NCBI GenBank assembly: GCA_029167045.1
Contig: JARFPK010000010.1
Span: forward strand, 1-63,413
From: Candidatus Methanocrinis natronophilus
GTDB lineage: Archaea > Halobacteriota > Methanosarcinia > Methanotrichales > Methanotrichaceae
Reading direction: 5' to 3'
Length of the DNA stretch: 63,413 bases
The translations under genes were made by a program, and so were the position numbers. Under the pieces are notes generated by a model. It worked only from the letters and a program-made list of their open reading frames with translations. It did not search any database and was not told the DNA's origin. How positions within the stretch are numbered: position 1 is the first letter of the stretch; every line of letters starts with the position of its first letter. Shown one piece after another: positions 10,933 through 19,637 of the stretch.

Positions 10933-11793
10933 TCAGTCCACCTCCTTGTCCCCGAAGATCTGCTTTTTCAAAGCCCGATCCCTGTTGGTCGCCTCCATCT
11001 CCAGCTGGGGGATCTGGCTGTAGCCGCCATGGCGGAGGGAAGCCCGGACCTTCTCCAGAAGCCTCTTCCTCGATATCGTGGGCTCACGCCTCAGATGGCT
11101 ATTGAGGTAGTAGGTGAAGGCACCGTGATAGGCGCCGCTTATGTAGGCGTCGGCCGAGGTCTGGTTGTCCATGCAGCCGGACCAGAGGATGTGGTGCTTC
11201 GTTCCTCGATCATCAAAGCCTTTATTGAACCCCCTATGGTCCAGCTGGTCGATCTCGTCAGCGAACCGAAACTCGATGTCCACCGGCGGAGGGAGGAACC
11301 TGTTCAGGGTCGGTGTCAGGGGAGCGAGCTCCGGTGGCGGGGTGAGCCCGCCCAGCTCTTTTAGCCCCGTTCCCGAATGACAGGAGTCCAGGAATACCTC
11401 CAAGAGGACGCCGTCGGGAAGTCTGGTGAAGATGCGGTTCAATTCGTCGTCGACGATAAAGATCCCGTCCCAGTTCATATCGTAGGGGCAGAGGATCTCG
11501 TCCATGCCGTCGGATAGCTCGTCGCCGTCTCTATCCCTGATCTGGGACCCGTGTCCCGAGAAGTGGAAGACCAGGAAGTCTCCGGGTTTTGCTCCTCTGA
11601 CGAGCCAGTCGAGCCTCGCGATAATGTTGTCCTTGGTGGCTCTGGCGTCTGTAAGAACCCTGATGTTCGCCGTCTCGAACCGAAAGAGGCTTCGTAGGGT
11701 GAAGTGCATGTCTCTGACGTCGTTGATGCACCCATTCAGGTCGCTGACGCTTTTGTAATCGTTGATCCCGACCAGTAACGCTTTTTTGACCAT
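10933..11793 (-). CDS. Caspase/metacaspase-like peptidase (C14)
   Basis: About 286 residues from the ATG at 11793, which has GGAG nine bases upstream; an ATG at 11802 abuts the GGAG. It opens with KKALLVGINDY, the first caspase-fold strand. The catalytic histidine is in FLVFHFSGHGSQ (about 80) and the catalytic cysteine in VFLDSCHSGTG (about 145), the His/Cys dyad of metacaspases and orthocaspases. A DGMDEILCPYD loop follows the histidine as in calcium-dependent metacaspases. No extra adaptor or membrane domain is visible. A TATA box (TATAAAA, 11813-11819, minus strand) would give an almost leaderless transcript. The next gene cluster is decayed. Confidence 0.85.
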   Translation of the reverse strand: MVKKALLVGINDYKSVSDLNGCINDVRDMHFTLRSLFRFETANIRVLTDARATKDNIIARLDWLVRGAKPGDFLVFHFSGHGSQIRDRDGDELSDGMDEILCPYDMNWDGIFIVDDELNRIFTRLPDGVLLEVFLDSCHSGTGLKELGGLTPPPELAPLTPTLNRFLPPPVDIEFRFADEIDQLDHRGFNKGFDDRGTKHHILWSGCMDNQTSADAYISGAYHGAFTYYLNSHLRREPTISRKRLLEKVRASLRHGGYSQIPQLEMEATNRDRALKKQIFGDKEVD

Positions 11794-12232
11794 ATCTCTC
11801 ATCTCCTATAGATTTTATATCGATCTCGCAAGGACTCTCCGGGCAGGAAATGGAAATAAAATCAAATTTTTTATCCCAAGAGCTTAATTTGACCAAATCA
11901 TATTGAAATTTTTGTATATCAACTCCCGCATAAATTCAATATGAGGCTAACTTGAAGCGAAGAAGATTCTTCGACCATACAGAATACATGATAGGTCTTA
12001 TGAGCTCTTATTTTGTCCCAGACATCCAACTCTTTGTACATTACTTCTCGTTTTTTGTTGATTCAACTATATATATCTTTCCTAGAAGTTCTATGGTACA
12101 AAGGAGAAAAATGCGCTGTTAAGTTTTCGATGGACCCCTAAAATAGATCAGGATATTGAGATGATCGGAGGGGCTCATGAACATGGATATAGAGGTCGGA
12201 GAAGGAAACTCATATCCGATCATCTCCCCAAG
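11794..12232. other. AT-rich non-coding interval
   Basis: About 440 bases upstream of the caspase-like gene and ahead of the HIT pseudogene. It holds the caspase TATA box (11813-11819) and a strong AT stretch ACTATATATATC near 12067-12078 that could be a rightward promoter for the former HIT gene. No ORF of significance is seen. Confidence 0.4.
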
Positions 12233-12693
12233 ATGATTTGCGTCTGCAGGGAGAAAAAGGAGGATAGCGGCATATTCTGCGAGGTCGCGACCGGTAGGGC
12301 AAAACCCCTCAGGAACTATTAGGACGACCTCTCCCTTGACATCATGGACATAAACCCCATCCCGGAGGGCACACACTCGTCATACCCAAGAGGCACGTCC
12401 CCTGGTGGCATGACCTCACCGAGGAGGAGGTGTAGAGCCTCTTTCGGGTGGCAAGGCCAGTATCCCACCAGAAGCTGATGAGGTCCTACAGCCCTGACTT
12501 CGTGGCGATATGCGCCAGGGGGGGCCGGAGGATCCCCCACACCCACATCTTCGTCGTCTCGACCTATCGCGGTGACGTCCTGGACAGATTCTTCAACGCC
12601 CTGGAGGAGTTCCAGGAGAGGGCGTCGGATCTGGCGGGGCTGAAGGGGGAGGCGAAGCTCGCGGAAGCGGCGGACCGGCTCAAAGGAGCGTGA
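12233..12693 (+). pseudogene. HIT family protein pseudogene
   Basis: Reading from the ATG at 12233, the frame gives GIFCEVATG (zinc-cysteine start of HIT proteins), a TAG at 12320-12322 where relatives usually have an acidic residue, then LDIMDINPIPEG. A one-base loss near 12368 shifts to the frame reading HTLVIPKRH, with a second TAG at 12434-12436 before SLF. The open tail has RRIPHTHIFVV (the histidine triad) and a helical C-terminus ending at 12693. Two nonsense changes and one frameshift show it is dead. The parent would be an archaeal HIT hydrolase of about 150 residues. An intact, different HIT gene lies at 50438-50995. Confidence 0.8.
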
Positions 12694-12709
12694 AGGGAGG
12701 GGTTATTGG

Positions 12710-12952
12710 CTACGGATCTTCGACTTTCGGCCCGGGGGAGCCGAATGGCCCCCTGAAAGCCTCCGATATCCAAGCTAGGTAGCGGTCGTCTCCTCCAATT
12801 ATGGGAAGGACGATGACCTCGGAGAGGTCGTAGGGGTGGACAGCTCTAATCCTTTTGGAGAGGGGCTCCACCTTTTCGCGTTCCGTCTTGATGATGAGGA
12901 GGTCTTCTTCCTACTAGTTGACCTCTCCGTCCCACCAGAAGGTGGACCTCAC
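12710..12952 (-). pseudogene. cutA: CutA pseudogene (C-terminal two thirds)
   Basis: On the minus strand a frame from 12952 reads VRSTFWWDGEVN, two consecutive TAG codons (12911-12916), then EEDLLIIKTEREK and RAVHPYDLSEVIVLPI, GGDDRYLAWI, ending at TAG 12710-12712. WW-G, LLIIKT, HPYD/E-P-E and YL-W are the conserved segments of the trimeric CutA1 protein. The first 40-50 residues are missing and replaced by unrelated AT-rich sequence. It converges with the dead HIT gene, so two neighbouring genes have decayed together. Confidence 0.85.
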
Positions 12953-13272
12953 GCGTTTTTGCTGGTAAAATTTCCCTATCGGACGTAGCTCAGCGGGATT
13001 CGACCGATTTCATCGATCTTGAAGCGGCTTATTTACCGAATAGATCATAAGCTTGACTGAATCAAATCCGCAAAACCTTGTTCATGCCATTTCTTGATAG
13101 ATCTAATTATCCCATCATTTTCGAAGGAGTAAAGTTCCTATTCTTGAGATAAATGGCCGTAAAACTTAAAATAACGACTCTTATAAAAGTAATAGCGATA
13201 GTTTTTGGGATCTGAATCTTTCTCGCTTCGTTCAGCTTACACTTCACAAAGGATCGACCTCATCGCATCAGT
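12953..13272. other. Gene-free interval with a tRNA-like fragment
   Basis: About 320 bases upstream of the cutA remnant. At 12981-13004 the sequence GGACGTAGCTCAGCGGG fits a tRNA 5' end and D-arm (A-box pattern), directly followed by ATTCGACC, which resembles a T-arm; the anticodon arm is absent. It may be a deleted tRNA or chance. No ORF is supported in this interval. Confidence 0.25.
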
Positions 13273-13312
13273 TCTGTGATATTCCTAATTCAAAAGGAAA
13301 GAATATCACAGA
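13273..13312. repeat. 12-bp perfect inverted repeat
   Basis: TCTGTGATATTC (13273-13284) and GAATATCACAGA (13301-13312) form a 12-bp stem around a 16-base loop. It overlaps the 3' end of the broken ORF that follows on the minus strand, so it may be its terminator or the end of a lost mobile element. Confidence 0.55.
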
Positions 13313-13668
13313 TCAAGCCCCAACGCTTCGGCTTTCATCTTCTTAGCTTTTGCCAAGGCCTCCTCCTAAGAGAGCTTCGCCACGCTCCCCAGGTAAACGT
13401 TCCGGGATCGATCGCCCTCCCACCAGCTCGCGTGCCAGTAGGTGTAGGTTTTCGCCTCGCCCTTCGCCTTTGTCTTCACCTTCTCCACCTGGTAGACGCT
13501 CAGATCCTCAAGCCGCGCCTTGGGCTTCAGGTCCTCGGCTTCGCCCCTCAGCAGTCGGGCTTCCTCTCCCCTCTCCATCGCCCCATCCTCCAGTCCTTGG
13601 ACCTTCACCAGGGTTGTCGCCTCCCTCTCGGCTTTACCAGGCGAAGTAGAAATGATTGAGGGGAGCAA
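13306..13668 (-). pseudogene. Broken ORF with a mobile-element-associated tail (YWHASWWEG/VYLG type)
   Basis: The minus-strand frame from 13668 runs to TAG at 13366-13368 and then continues open for 19 more codons (EEALAKAKKMKAEALGL) to TGA at 13306. The part before the TAG has a charged coiled region and then KTYTYWHASWWEGDRSRNVYLG. The WEG...VYLG pattern is common in short ORFs beside integrases and transposases in archaea. Because the helix after the TAG looks conserved, the TAG is probably a nonsense mutation. Function unknown. Confidence 0.4.
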
Positions 13669-13717
13669 GAGACCCCTTTTATGGCTTTCCGGCTGAGAAA
13701 CCTTCCAGGTAATGAGG

Positions 13718-13800
13718 TGCGGGGAACGGGATTCGAACCCGCGAACTCCTGCGAGACGGGATCTTAAGTCCCGCGCCTTTGGCCACTTGGCAACCCCCGC
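13718..13800 (-). tRNA. tRNA-Leu (UAA), copy A
   Basis: 83 bases. The acceptor stem starts GCGGGGG and ends CCCCGC plus discriminator A, with no encoded CCA. The anticodon stem CGGGA/TCCCG carries the loop CTTAAGA (anticodon TAA), there is a long variable arm as expected for leucine, and the T-arm is GGGTTCGAATCCC. It is identical over its whole length to the copy at 22821-22903. It marks the left end of the integrated element, with the integrase starting 80 bases away. Confidence 0.95.
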
Positions 13801-13879
13801 GCGCTAGTTGTTGATTTCGGGTTAGGTTATCTCGTCTGGAGACGAGATTGTATCCTTTACCGCTTTAGGAGATATAAAA

Positions 13880-14761
13880 ATGTCCAAGAAGCGGTTAGAT
13901 GTGAATTGGTCTCAAGGTGCTCAATCAGCTACGGATTTCAAGCGGTTATTAGTTCGATATAAGAGCTACTTAAAGGAGATCGGTCTAAGAAAGTCCACCA
14001 TTGAGTCCTATGTGGGTTGTGTTGGAAGGTATCTTGAGTTTGCCCAAACAGATAGACCCTCTGCAGATGATTCTGTGAAATTTCGCGAATTACTCCATGA
14101 ACGGGGTTTATCGAGAAGTACCATCAACAATTATAGCTTTGGCATACAAAACTATCATAAAATGCTTGGAGAATCAGTACCCGTTCAATTTTTGAAAGAA
14201 AATGAGCATATACCGTATTACTTCGATGAAGACGACGTTTTAAGGATCTTCTCAATATGCCACAACATCAAACACCTGGCGATGCTCCAAACCCTCTTCT
14301 ACGGGTGCCTGAGGGCTTCTGAGCTATGCCATTTAGACGACGGGGATTTAGACCTGAAGAACTTAACCATCAGGGTTCGCGAAGGCAAAGGGGGCAAAGA
14401 TGGCATAGTCTTCATCTCCAATGAATGCGCGGCCACCTTGAAGCGATACCTCGAAGTCCGGCCTCCTTTAGAGATCGATGGCGATTACCCGCTATTTTAT
14501 ACCGACTTTGGGAGAAGATGGGATAGAAAGGACCTGTATCGCATGTTTATCACCTATAAAAAGAAGGCTGGCGTCGAAAAGCAGGGTGGGGCACACGTCT
14601 TTGCGCGTCATACACCAGCAACAATTATGATCGCGAAGGGTTGCGATATCCGAATAGTTAAAGAAGTATTACGGCATCGCGATATCAGAACTACCCTTAG
14701 GTACGCCCACGTAGCCGATAAAACGAAGAGGGAGAAGTACGAGCAGTACCTGGTGCTGTGA
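13880..14761 (+). CDS. Tyrosine recombinase / integrase
   Basis: 293 residues: an N-terminal SAM-like core-binding domain (about 20-100) and a C-terminal catalytic domain. The first arginine lies in LFYGCLRASELCHL, the lysine strand in VREGKGGKDG, the box II arginine in HVFARHTPAT, a later histidine/arginine in VLRHRDIRTTLRY, and the nucleophilic tyrosine in TLRYAHV. The box II histidine sits four rather than three residues before its arginine (H-x3-R), a possible variation. ATG 13880 has AGGAG eight bases upstream. It lies 80 bases inside tRNA copy A and presumably drives integration and excision. Confidence 0.92.
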   Translation: MSKKRLDVNWSQGAQSATDFKRLLVRYKSYLKEIGLRKSTIESYVGCVGRYLEFAQTDRPSADDSVKFRELLHERGLSRSTINNYSFGIQNYHKMLGESVPVQFLKENEHIPYYFDEDDVLRIFSICHNIKHLAMLQTLFYGCLRASELCHLDDGDLDLKNLTIRVREGKGGKDGIVFISNECAATLKRYLEVRPPLEIDGDYPLFYTDFGRRWDRKDLYRMFITYKKKAGVEKQGGAHVFARHTPATIMIAKGCDIRIVKEVLRHRDIRTTLRYAHVADKTKREKYEQYLVL

Positions 14762-14779
14762 TGCCTGCCAATCCTTAAA

Positions 14780-14820
14780 ATACCAACGAAATCAGCATCT
14801 ATAGACGCATTTTACCTTAA
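14780..14820 (+). repeat. 41-bp element repeat, copy 1
   Basis: Begins ATACCAA, has AATCAGCATC in the middle and ends CATTTTACCTTAA. Related 41-bp copies occur at 19829-19869 (inverted) and 21881-21921 (same orientation), all three inside the tRNA-Leu element. This copy follows the integrase stop by 18 bases. Confidence 0.65.
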
Positions 14821-14834
14821 TCTTTCCGGGGCGG

Positions 14835-15011
14835 GTATGGGGCCATAGGACCGACATAGACGAATATTACACCGTTGACGAGGGAGCGATCCTCCAGAGG
14901 GCGGGGGAGCTCCGGGCCAAGGGGCTGAACTCGGGGGAGATCGTGGCGAAGGTGGCGGGGGTATCGGCGGGTCTGGTGGGGTTCATTTTGAATTCGAGCA
15001 CTAGATTTTAA
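14835..15011 (+). pseudogene. Helix-turn-helix-like gene remnant
   Basis: An open frame without a start codon ends at TAA 15009-15011. It contains EGAILQRAGELRAKGL, NSGEIVAKVAGVSAGLVG, which resembles the helix-turn-helix of resolvase or phage regulator families (helix, GLS-EIA, GVS). It is GC-rich, unlike the adjacent integrase, and its end overlaps the convergent DUF262 gene by four bases. I read it as the surviving 3' end of an older gene. Confidence 0.35.
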
Positions 15012-16345
15012 TCGAATTTTGATCGAGCCAAGTTGCAATATCTGTGCGTAAGACGGGCGTTTTCAGGAATTGTTTTCCCACCTCGCCAATATTGCTCAAT
15101 ATGGTCTACAGCGGCATCATCAAGATGCTGTATTCTTTGGCTGCAAATAGCACAGGTTGGATTTTTGTCGAATAGGGCCTCTTTAAGTTCGAGGGTAAAG
15201 CATCTAGGCTGTGATTTATATCCTGTTAAAACATCTTCTACGGTCTTCCTCGCTAGATCGAATCTCTTTTGAACTCGCTTTTTATCACTGGTTCCTATGA
15301 GGATAGATTCGATAAATTCCTCATTAGATGCCATTAGATCAATTAGACCCTCTCTGATAGAATCTAAAGCGGCATATAGCTGATTCTTATCATAATCGGT
15401 AAAAACTCCCATCCAGACGTCATAGAGAGAATAATTGAACTTCTTTTTCTCCCATGATCCGTCTTTATCACCTTCAGTGCCAATATAATATCGTTTAAAG
15501 GCGTTTTCTCCGAAAATCGATTTAACTACTTGAACGGCATTCTTAAAGGCTGCGCGAAGGTCACTTGCATCTTTATCTGAAATGTATTGGTACCTTTCCA
15601 TGTCATTATTAAGAAACAGGCGCATGGATGGCTTATATTTCAAGTAAGTTGAATGATAGAAGGCTGCAAATCTTAGTACCAGCTCAACATCTTTCATCCG
15701 CTTATCTGGCTCTTTTAATTTTAATATCCACCGAAAGTCAGGGTCAGAGGATAACTCCCTTAAGAGATCCATGTAGGGTCCACGGTAAACGCAATTCCGT
15801 AACTCAGTGTCATTTAATGGGACTGAGCCGGTATTTAGACGTTCGAATATCTCAAACTTAAGATCCGAATCGCTTTCTTTTAGGATTGTGATGGTACGAA
15901 TGTTATAATATTGAATCGCTTCTTGGCTAGCTTCATCTAGCTCTGCATAACGTTTCCTGTTTAATTCGGGGAATACTCGCAAGCCAGTTAGCCTGAAATC
16001 TTCTTCGCCGGGAAATTTTCCATCCAGAAATGAGAAAAATGCTGTGAGACGTTGTTGTCCATCTATGACATACTCTTTGCCGTCCATCCCTTCTGCTAGA
16101 TAAAAAATCGGAAGAGGTACTGATAGTAGCGCAGATTCGATTAATTTACTCGATTTTTTCCTATCCCATACAAATCGGCGCTGGAAATCCGGTTGGAGAA
16201 TGAGTTTGCCCCTCTTCCATTTATTCCAAAGTGATATGATTTCAGGGTCCGATGATTGTGTAATTATGGATCGTTTATCCATCTCAGTTGCTATTGGCTG
16301 ATCTTCTTCATACTCTTCTTCGAATTGGATTTCGTTTTCTTCCAT
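15008..16345 (-). CDS. DUF262 domain / HNH nuclease (GmrSD-like)
   Basis: 445 residues. The N-terminal DUF262 (ParB/sulfiredoxin-like) domain shows QPDFQRRFVWDRKKSSKLIES and the nucleotide-binding signature YVIDGQQRL (about 95). The C-terminus has a zinc-linked HNH nuclease: CAICSQRI, then DDAAVDHIEQYWRGG and NARLTHRYCN. This architecture is shared with GmrSD-type modification-dependent restriction and other phage-defence nucleases. AAGGAGAG lies seven bases before the ATG. It follows the type IIG methylase/nuclease fragments by 16 bases on the same strand, so it is probably co-transcribed as a second layer of restriction. Confidence 0.88.
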   Translation of the reverse strand: MEENEIQFEEEYEEDQPIATEMDKRSIITQSSDPEIISLWNKWKRGKLILQPDFQRRFVWDRKKSSKLIESALLSVPLPIFYLAEGMDGKEYVIDGQQRLTAFFSFLDGKFPGEEDFRLTGLRVFPELNRKRYAELDEASQEAIQYYNIRTITILKESDSDLKFEIFERLNTGSVPLNDTELRNCVYRGPYMDLLRELSSDPDFRWILKLKEPDKRMKDVELVLRFAAFYHSTYLKYKPSMRLFLNNDMERYQYISDKDASDLRAAFKNAVQVVKSIFGENAFKRYYIGTEGDKDGSWEKKKFNYSLYDVWMGVFTDYDKNQLYAALDSIREGLIDLMASNEEFIESILIGTSDKKRVQKRFDLARKTVEDVLTGYKSQPRCFTLELKEALFDKNPTCAICSQRIQHLDDAAVDHIEQYWRGGKTIPENARLTHRYCNLARSKFD

Positions 16346-16361
16346 CTAAAATCTCTCCTTG

Positions 16362-17066
16362 TTACTTTATCTTTTTAGGATCCTCAACGATCTTGATCTC
16401 TTCCTCAGTCAGCCCGTAGAGTTCGTAGACGAGGGCGTTGATCTGCTTATCGGTGGCTTCAATCTGGCGCTGGAGGAGGGTCTTTTCATGGGCGATCTTC
16501 GTCCCCGCCAGCCTCTTGTGGAGGTCTAGCATCCTCTCGACGAGGCTCACCATCTTATCGTAGTGGTCTGAAGCTGCAATGAGAATTGGCAATTGCTTAA
16601 TTCTAAAAACTTTGACTTGTGCGAAAACTCTGCCTTCTTCTAAAGACATTGCTTTATATAAGTAGGTCATAAGCTTTGAGTTTAAGAGTCCGAGCAGATA
16701 AATCAGATCAATTTTGTTCTTCCACTCGCCTTTTAAGCTAATTGAATGCAACGTTTTATCTGTAAGAGTTTTATCCATTTCGAGGGTTGCTATAATTCGA
16801 TCAGCAGTTTGTCGATATATAATTTTAGTTTTTTCAAGATATTCTGGACTAAATCTGAAAGTATCAACATCAGGATCGAGTCGGTTTTGATAGTCATGTC
16901 GAAGCCAATGATTACTGAAAATTAGTGAATATCTATTTATGTCTCGCCCCTTCAAATACGGCTTGTCTTTTGGGTGCTCTTGCTCTCCTATATAGAGAAC
17001 TCTGTCTGCAATTGAACCGCCCCGAGTTTTGCGTCGCCCCTTTGTCCAATAACCGGCATTTCGCAT
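16362..17066 (-). pseudogene. C-terminal part of the type IIG restriction-modification gene (target-recognition end)
   Basis: 234 residues from an ATG at 17066 created within the 13-bp inverted repeat. It starts NAGYWTKGRRKTRGGSIADR and includes HPKDKPYLKGRDINRY and a late IEATDKQINALVYELYGLTEEE, the usual tail of Eco57I-class methylase/nuclease proteins. It therefore continues the protein at 17301-19637 but is separated by about 235 bases. No ribosome site precedes the ATG. It could be a stranded fragment, a separately made specificity subunit, or one state of a switch. Confidence 0.7.
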
Positions 17067-17334
17067 TAACGGTTTGAACGCTCATTAATTTTCCCGCTAT
17101 CGATTTTTTGAGAATCGATATCATTCGACGCATTATCATGGTCGGATCAGGCTAGCGCCATAAAGACTTAGAATATAATAAGCGCTTTTTTATAAGAAAT
17201 CAAATTGTTAACACGATGTTAACAGATTCAACAGAAATTATTATTAACAATAATTGAGAAGCAAATTTGATTTCATGCACATTTAGATAAGCTTAATATT
17301 CTAGATTTTCCATAGCCTACCTGCGAAATGCCGG
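17053..17334. repeat. Inverted-repeat-bounded segment splitting the type IIG gene
   Basis: CCGGCATTTCGCA (17053-17065) and its exact reverse complement (17322-17334) enclose 256 AT-rich bases with no ORF. The upstream gene part reads into one repeat and stops nine codons later; the downstream part starts in the other repeat. Internal small palindromes (GTTAACA near 17208-17222; ATCGAT near 17100-17120) are present. The arrangement suits an invertible segment or a non-autonomous insertion. Simple inversion does not restore the frame as sequenced, because TTAACGGTTTGA would follow. Confidence 0.6.
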
Positions 17335-19637
17335 CAATAATTAAGCCCAACATCTTTTACCCATGCAATATTATCGAGTTTGGTGCCAGCATCAAGCATT
17401 TTAGACATAATTGAATTTTCAGGCGACCATCTTAATGATTCAAGTAAAGTTCGGTCAACATACTGACAGTCAACTTTTTCGGGGAATGTTTTAATATCCG
17501 AAACCTTGATATAACGGGTTTTTTCAGAGTCTAGCAATGGATTCATAGTCTTCTTCAGGAACAATAAGCCTGTAAATACATTAGGATCTTTGAAAACTTG
17601 ATCTATACCAAAGTCTACAATTTGCAATATTTTTGTATTATGTAAAATATAAATTTTAAAATTATCAAAATATGGTCCGATGAGGAACGTATTTGGTATA
17701 ATAAATCCAAAAATTCCTTTTAATCTCATTAGCTCAAGACTTCTCTGGGTGAACGCTACATAATAATCATTGTTGCGTCTAAATGTTGGATAATGCTCCT
17801 CAAGATAGTGTTTAGTGCAGTCTTCAAATACAATTCCATACGGCGGATTCCCGATCACCGCATCAAACCCTCCCCGCCCCAAAATTTCGGGAAATTCCCC
17901 CTCCCAGTCGAAGGCGTTCACCCTGTAGATATCCTCATCGGCGAGGAGAGAGGTCTGGCCGTCGTAGAAGTCGGGGCCGATCAGGGAGTTTCCGCACTTG
18001 ATGTTACGGCCGAGGTAGGGAAGGGCCCTCTCCTGGAAGAGCTTGAGCTGCTTAGAGAGCGTCTCCTCGTTCTCCCCCTCCAGGACCTTGAGATGGAGGG
18101 ATAGCTTCGTCACCTCGACGGCCTGGGAGTCGATATCAACGCCGTATATGTTATTGAGGAGAATACGGCGCCTCTCCCTGGTGGTGAGCTTCCACTCCCC
18201 GCCCCTCGCCTCGAATATCGGGAAGTCTGGCTGCTGGTCTCTGTTGGCCTCCTTCTTCTTCCCTCTCCTCTTATTCGGAGCGGTGTACCCTGCAGGGAGG
18301 AGGGAGAGGACCTCCTTTGAGGCGGGGGTCTTCCCCTCTTCGAGGAGGGGGACGAGCTTCTCGACGTACCAGTCTCGATGCCAGTCCAGTAGCTTCTGAT
18401 AGGCTCCGATCAGAAACGAGCCCGAACCACAGGCAGGGTCGAGAACCTTTAGCTCCGCCGCCGTCGTGGGGGTCTGGCCTTCCAGGAGCTTTCCGACGGT
18501 GTTATCGACGATGTACTCGACGATATAAGAGGGGGTGTAATAGACGCCCCCGGCCTTCCTGACTTCGGGTTTGTAATCGACCTTGACCCGGCGACCGGGG
18601 GAGACGGAGATCACCTTTCCGAGGAACTGCTCATAGACCTGGCCTAATATCTCCGGGGGGAGGACTGAGAACTCATAAGGGCTCTCAGGATAGTAGATGC
18701 TCTTGATGATCTCTTTTAGGGGCTTATCGTCGATTTCGAGACTGAGGGTTAGCTCGTCTGGTGGCTCCAGGCGGTCAGGGTCCTTCCCGAAATGGAATAG
18801 CCCGGCGTTGTAACGTTCATCGGCCCGGCGGAAGAACTCGCAGAGCCTTGGATAGACCCTCGCCCCTTCGAGGAGCGACTGGAGCCAGCCGTACCTCTCG
18901 ATCCCCCTGTCTTCACATATCCGGAGGAAGACTATCCGGTCGATCGTCCTTTGGACTGAAAAGTTCAACTCCCTGGTTGTGAGATCGGGGTTTCGCAGGG
19001 CGATATTTCGGGCGAGAAGGTCCCGCCAGATCTCGATCTCTTGGAGGAAGGCGTTATCTACTCCGGCGGTCCCCCTTTTGCCCTTGGTGGACTCGGCGTA
19101 TTTGTCAAAGGAGCCTTTTAGGATCTCATCTTTGGAGAAGATCGAGGCGATCTCATCCCATCGATCGACGTACTCTTTATAATTGAAATATTTGACGCGG
19201 GCTACAGACGCCTTATCGGTCTTGGAGGGCTGAATCCGGCCGTCGTATACCGCCAGCTCGTCGAAGTCGGTTAGGATTCCCAGGGGGAGCTTAGCAGACC
19301 ATGAATAACGGCGGAGCTGGAAGGCTGAAGTGATATCGTCTTTGAGGTTGATGGAGGGTTTTTTGGCTTCAACAAAGAACTTACGGGTTCCACCGATCCG
19401 GAAACTGTAATCAGGGGCTTTGGTTGATCCTCCCACCTTCACGGCGTCTTCATGGAAAACGTCTTTGTAGGCCTCTGCATGACCCTTTTCGTTATCTACG
19501 TCCCATCCCAGGGCTTTGAAGAAGGGGTCGATGAACTCTCGTCGGAGCTGAGTCTCGTTATATTGGCCGGACCTGTAAGATTCGACGTTGCGGTCGAATC
19601 GCTCAACCAGATCTATTATCGCCTGTGGTGCGGTCAA
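17301..19637 (-). CDS. Type IIG restriction-modification enzyme, Eco57I class (truncated 3')
   Basis: 778 residues, TTG start with GGGAGAAAA upstream. The N-terminus carries a PD-(D/E)XK-type nuclease pattern, APDYSFRIGGTRKFFVEAKK (about 74-93). The middle is an N6-adenine methylase: motif I LDPACGSGSFLIGAY, motif IV VIGNPPYGIVFED. Such single-chain enzymes cut and methylate DNA with one recognition domain. Here the chain ends RHFAGRLWKI just inside the inverted repeat, losing the last 230 residues, which continue at 16362-17066. Restriction and modification are therefore probably off in this state. It heads the operon with the DUF262-HNH gene. Confidence 0.88.
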   Translation of the reverse strand: MTAPQAIIDLVERFDRNVESYRSGQYNETQLRREFIDPFFKALGWDVDNEKGHAEAYKDVFHEDAVKVGGSTKAPDYSFRIGGTRKFFVEAKKPSINLKDDITSAFQLRRYSWSAKLPLGILTDFDELAVYDGRIQPSKTDKASVARVKYFNYKEYVDRWDEIASIFSKDEILKGSFDKYAESTKGKRGTAGVDNAFLQEIEIWRDLLARNIALRNPDLTTRELNFSVQRTIDRIVFLRICEDRGIERYGWLQSLLEGARVYPRLCEFFRRADERYNAGLFHFGKDPDRLEPPDELTLSLEIDDKPLKEIIKSIYYPESPYEFSVLPPEILGQVYEQFLGKVISVSPGRRVKVDYKPEVRKAGGVYYTPSYIVEYIVDNTVGKLLEGQTPTTAAELKVLDPACGSGSFLIGAYQKLLDWHRDWYVEKLVPLLEEGKTPASKEVLSLLPAGYTAPNKRRGKKKEANRDQQPDFPIFEARGGEWKLTTRERRRILLNNIYGVDIDSQAVEVTKLSLHLKVLEGENEETLSKQLKLFQERALPYLGRNIKCGNSLIGPDFYDGQTSLLADEDIYRVNAFDWEGEFPEILGRGGFDAVIGNPPYGIVFEDCTKHYLEEHYPTFRRNNDYYVAFTQRSLELMRLKGIFGFIIPNTFLIGPYFDNFKIYILHNTKILQIVDFGIDQVFKDPNVFTGLLFLKKTMNPLLDSEKTRYIKVSDIKTFPEKVDCQYVDRTLLESLRWSPENSIMSKMLDAGTKLDNIAWVKDVGLNYCRHFAGRLWKI

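Noticed and set aside
12119-12376. 85-codon minus-strand frame
   Set aside because: It is antisense to the HIT pseudogene, whose plus-strand remains are clearly recognisable.
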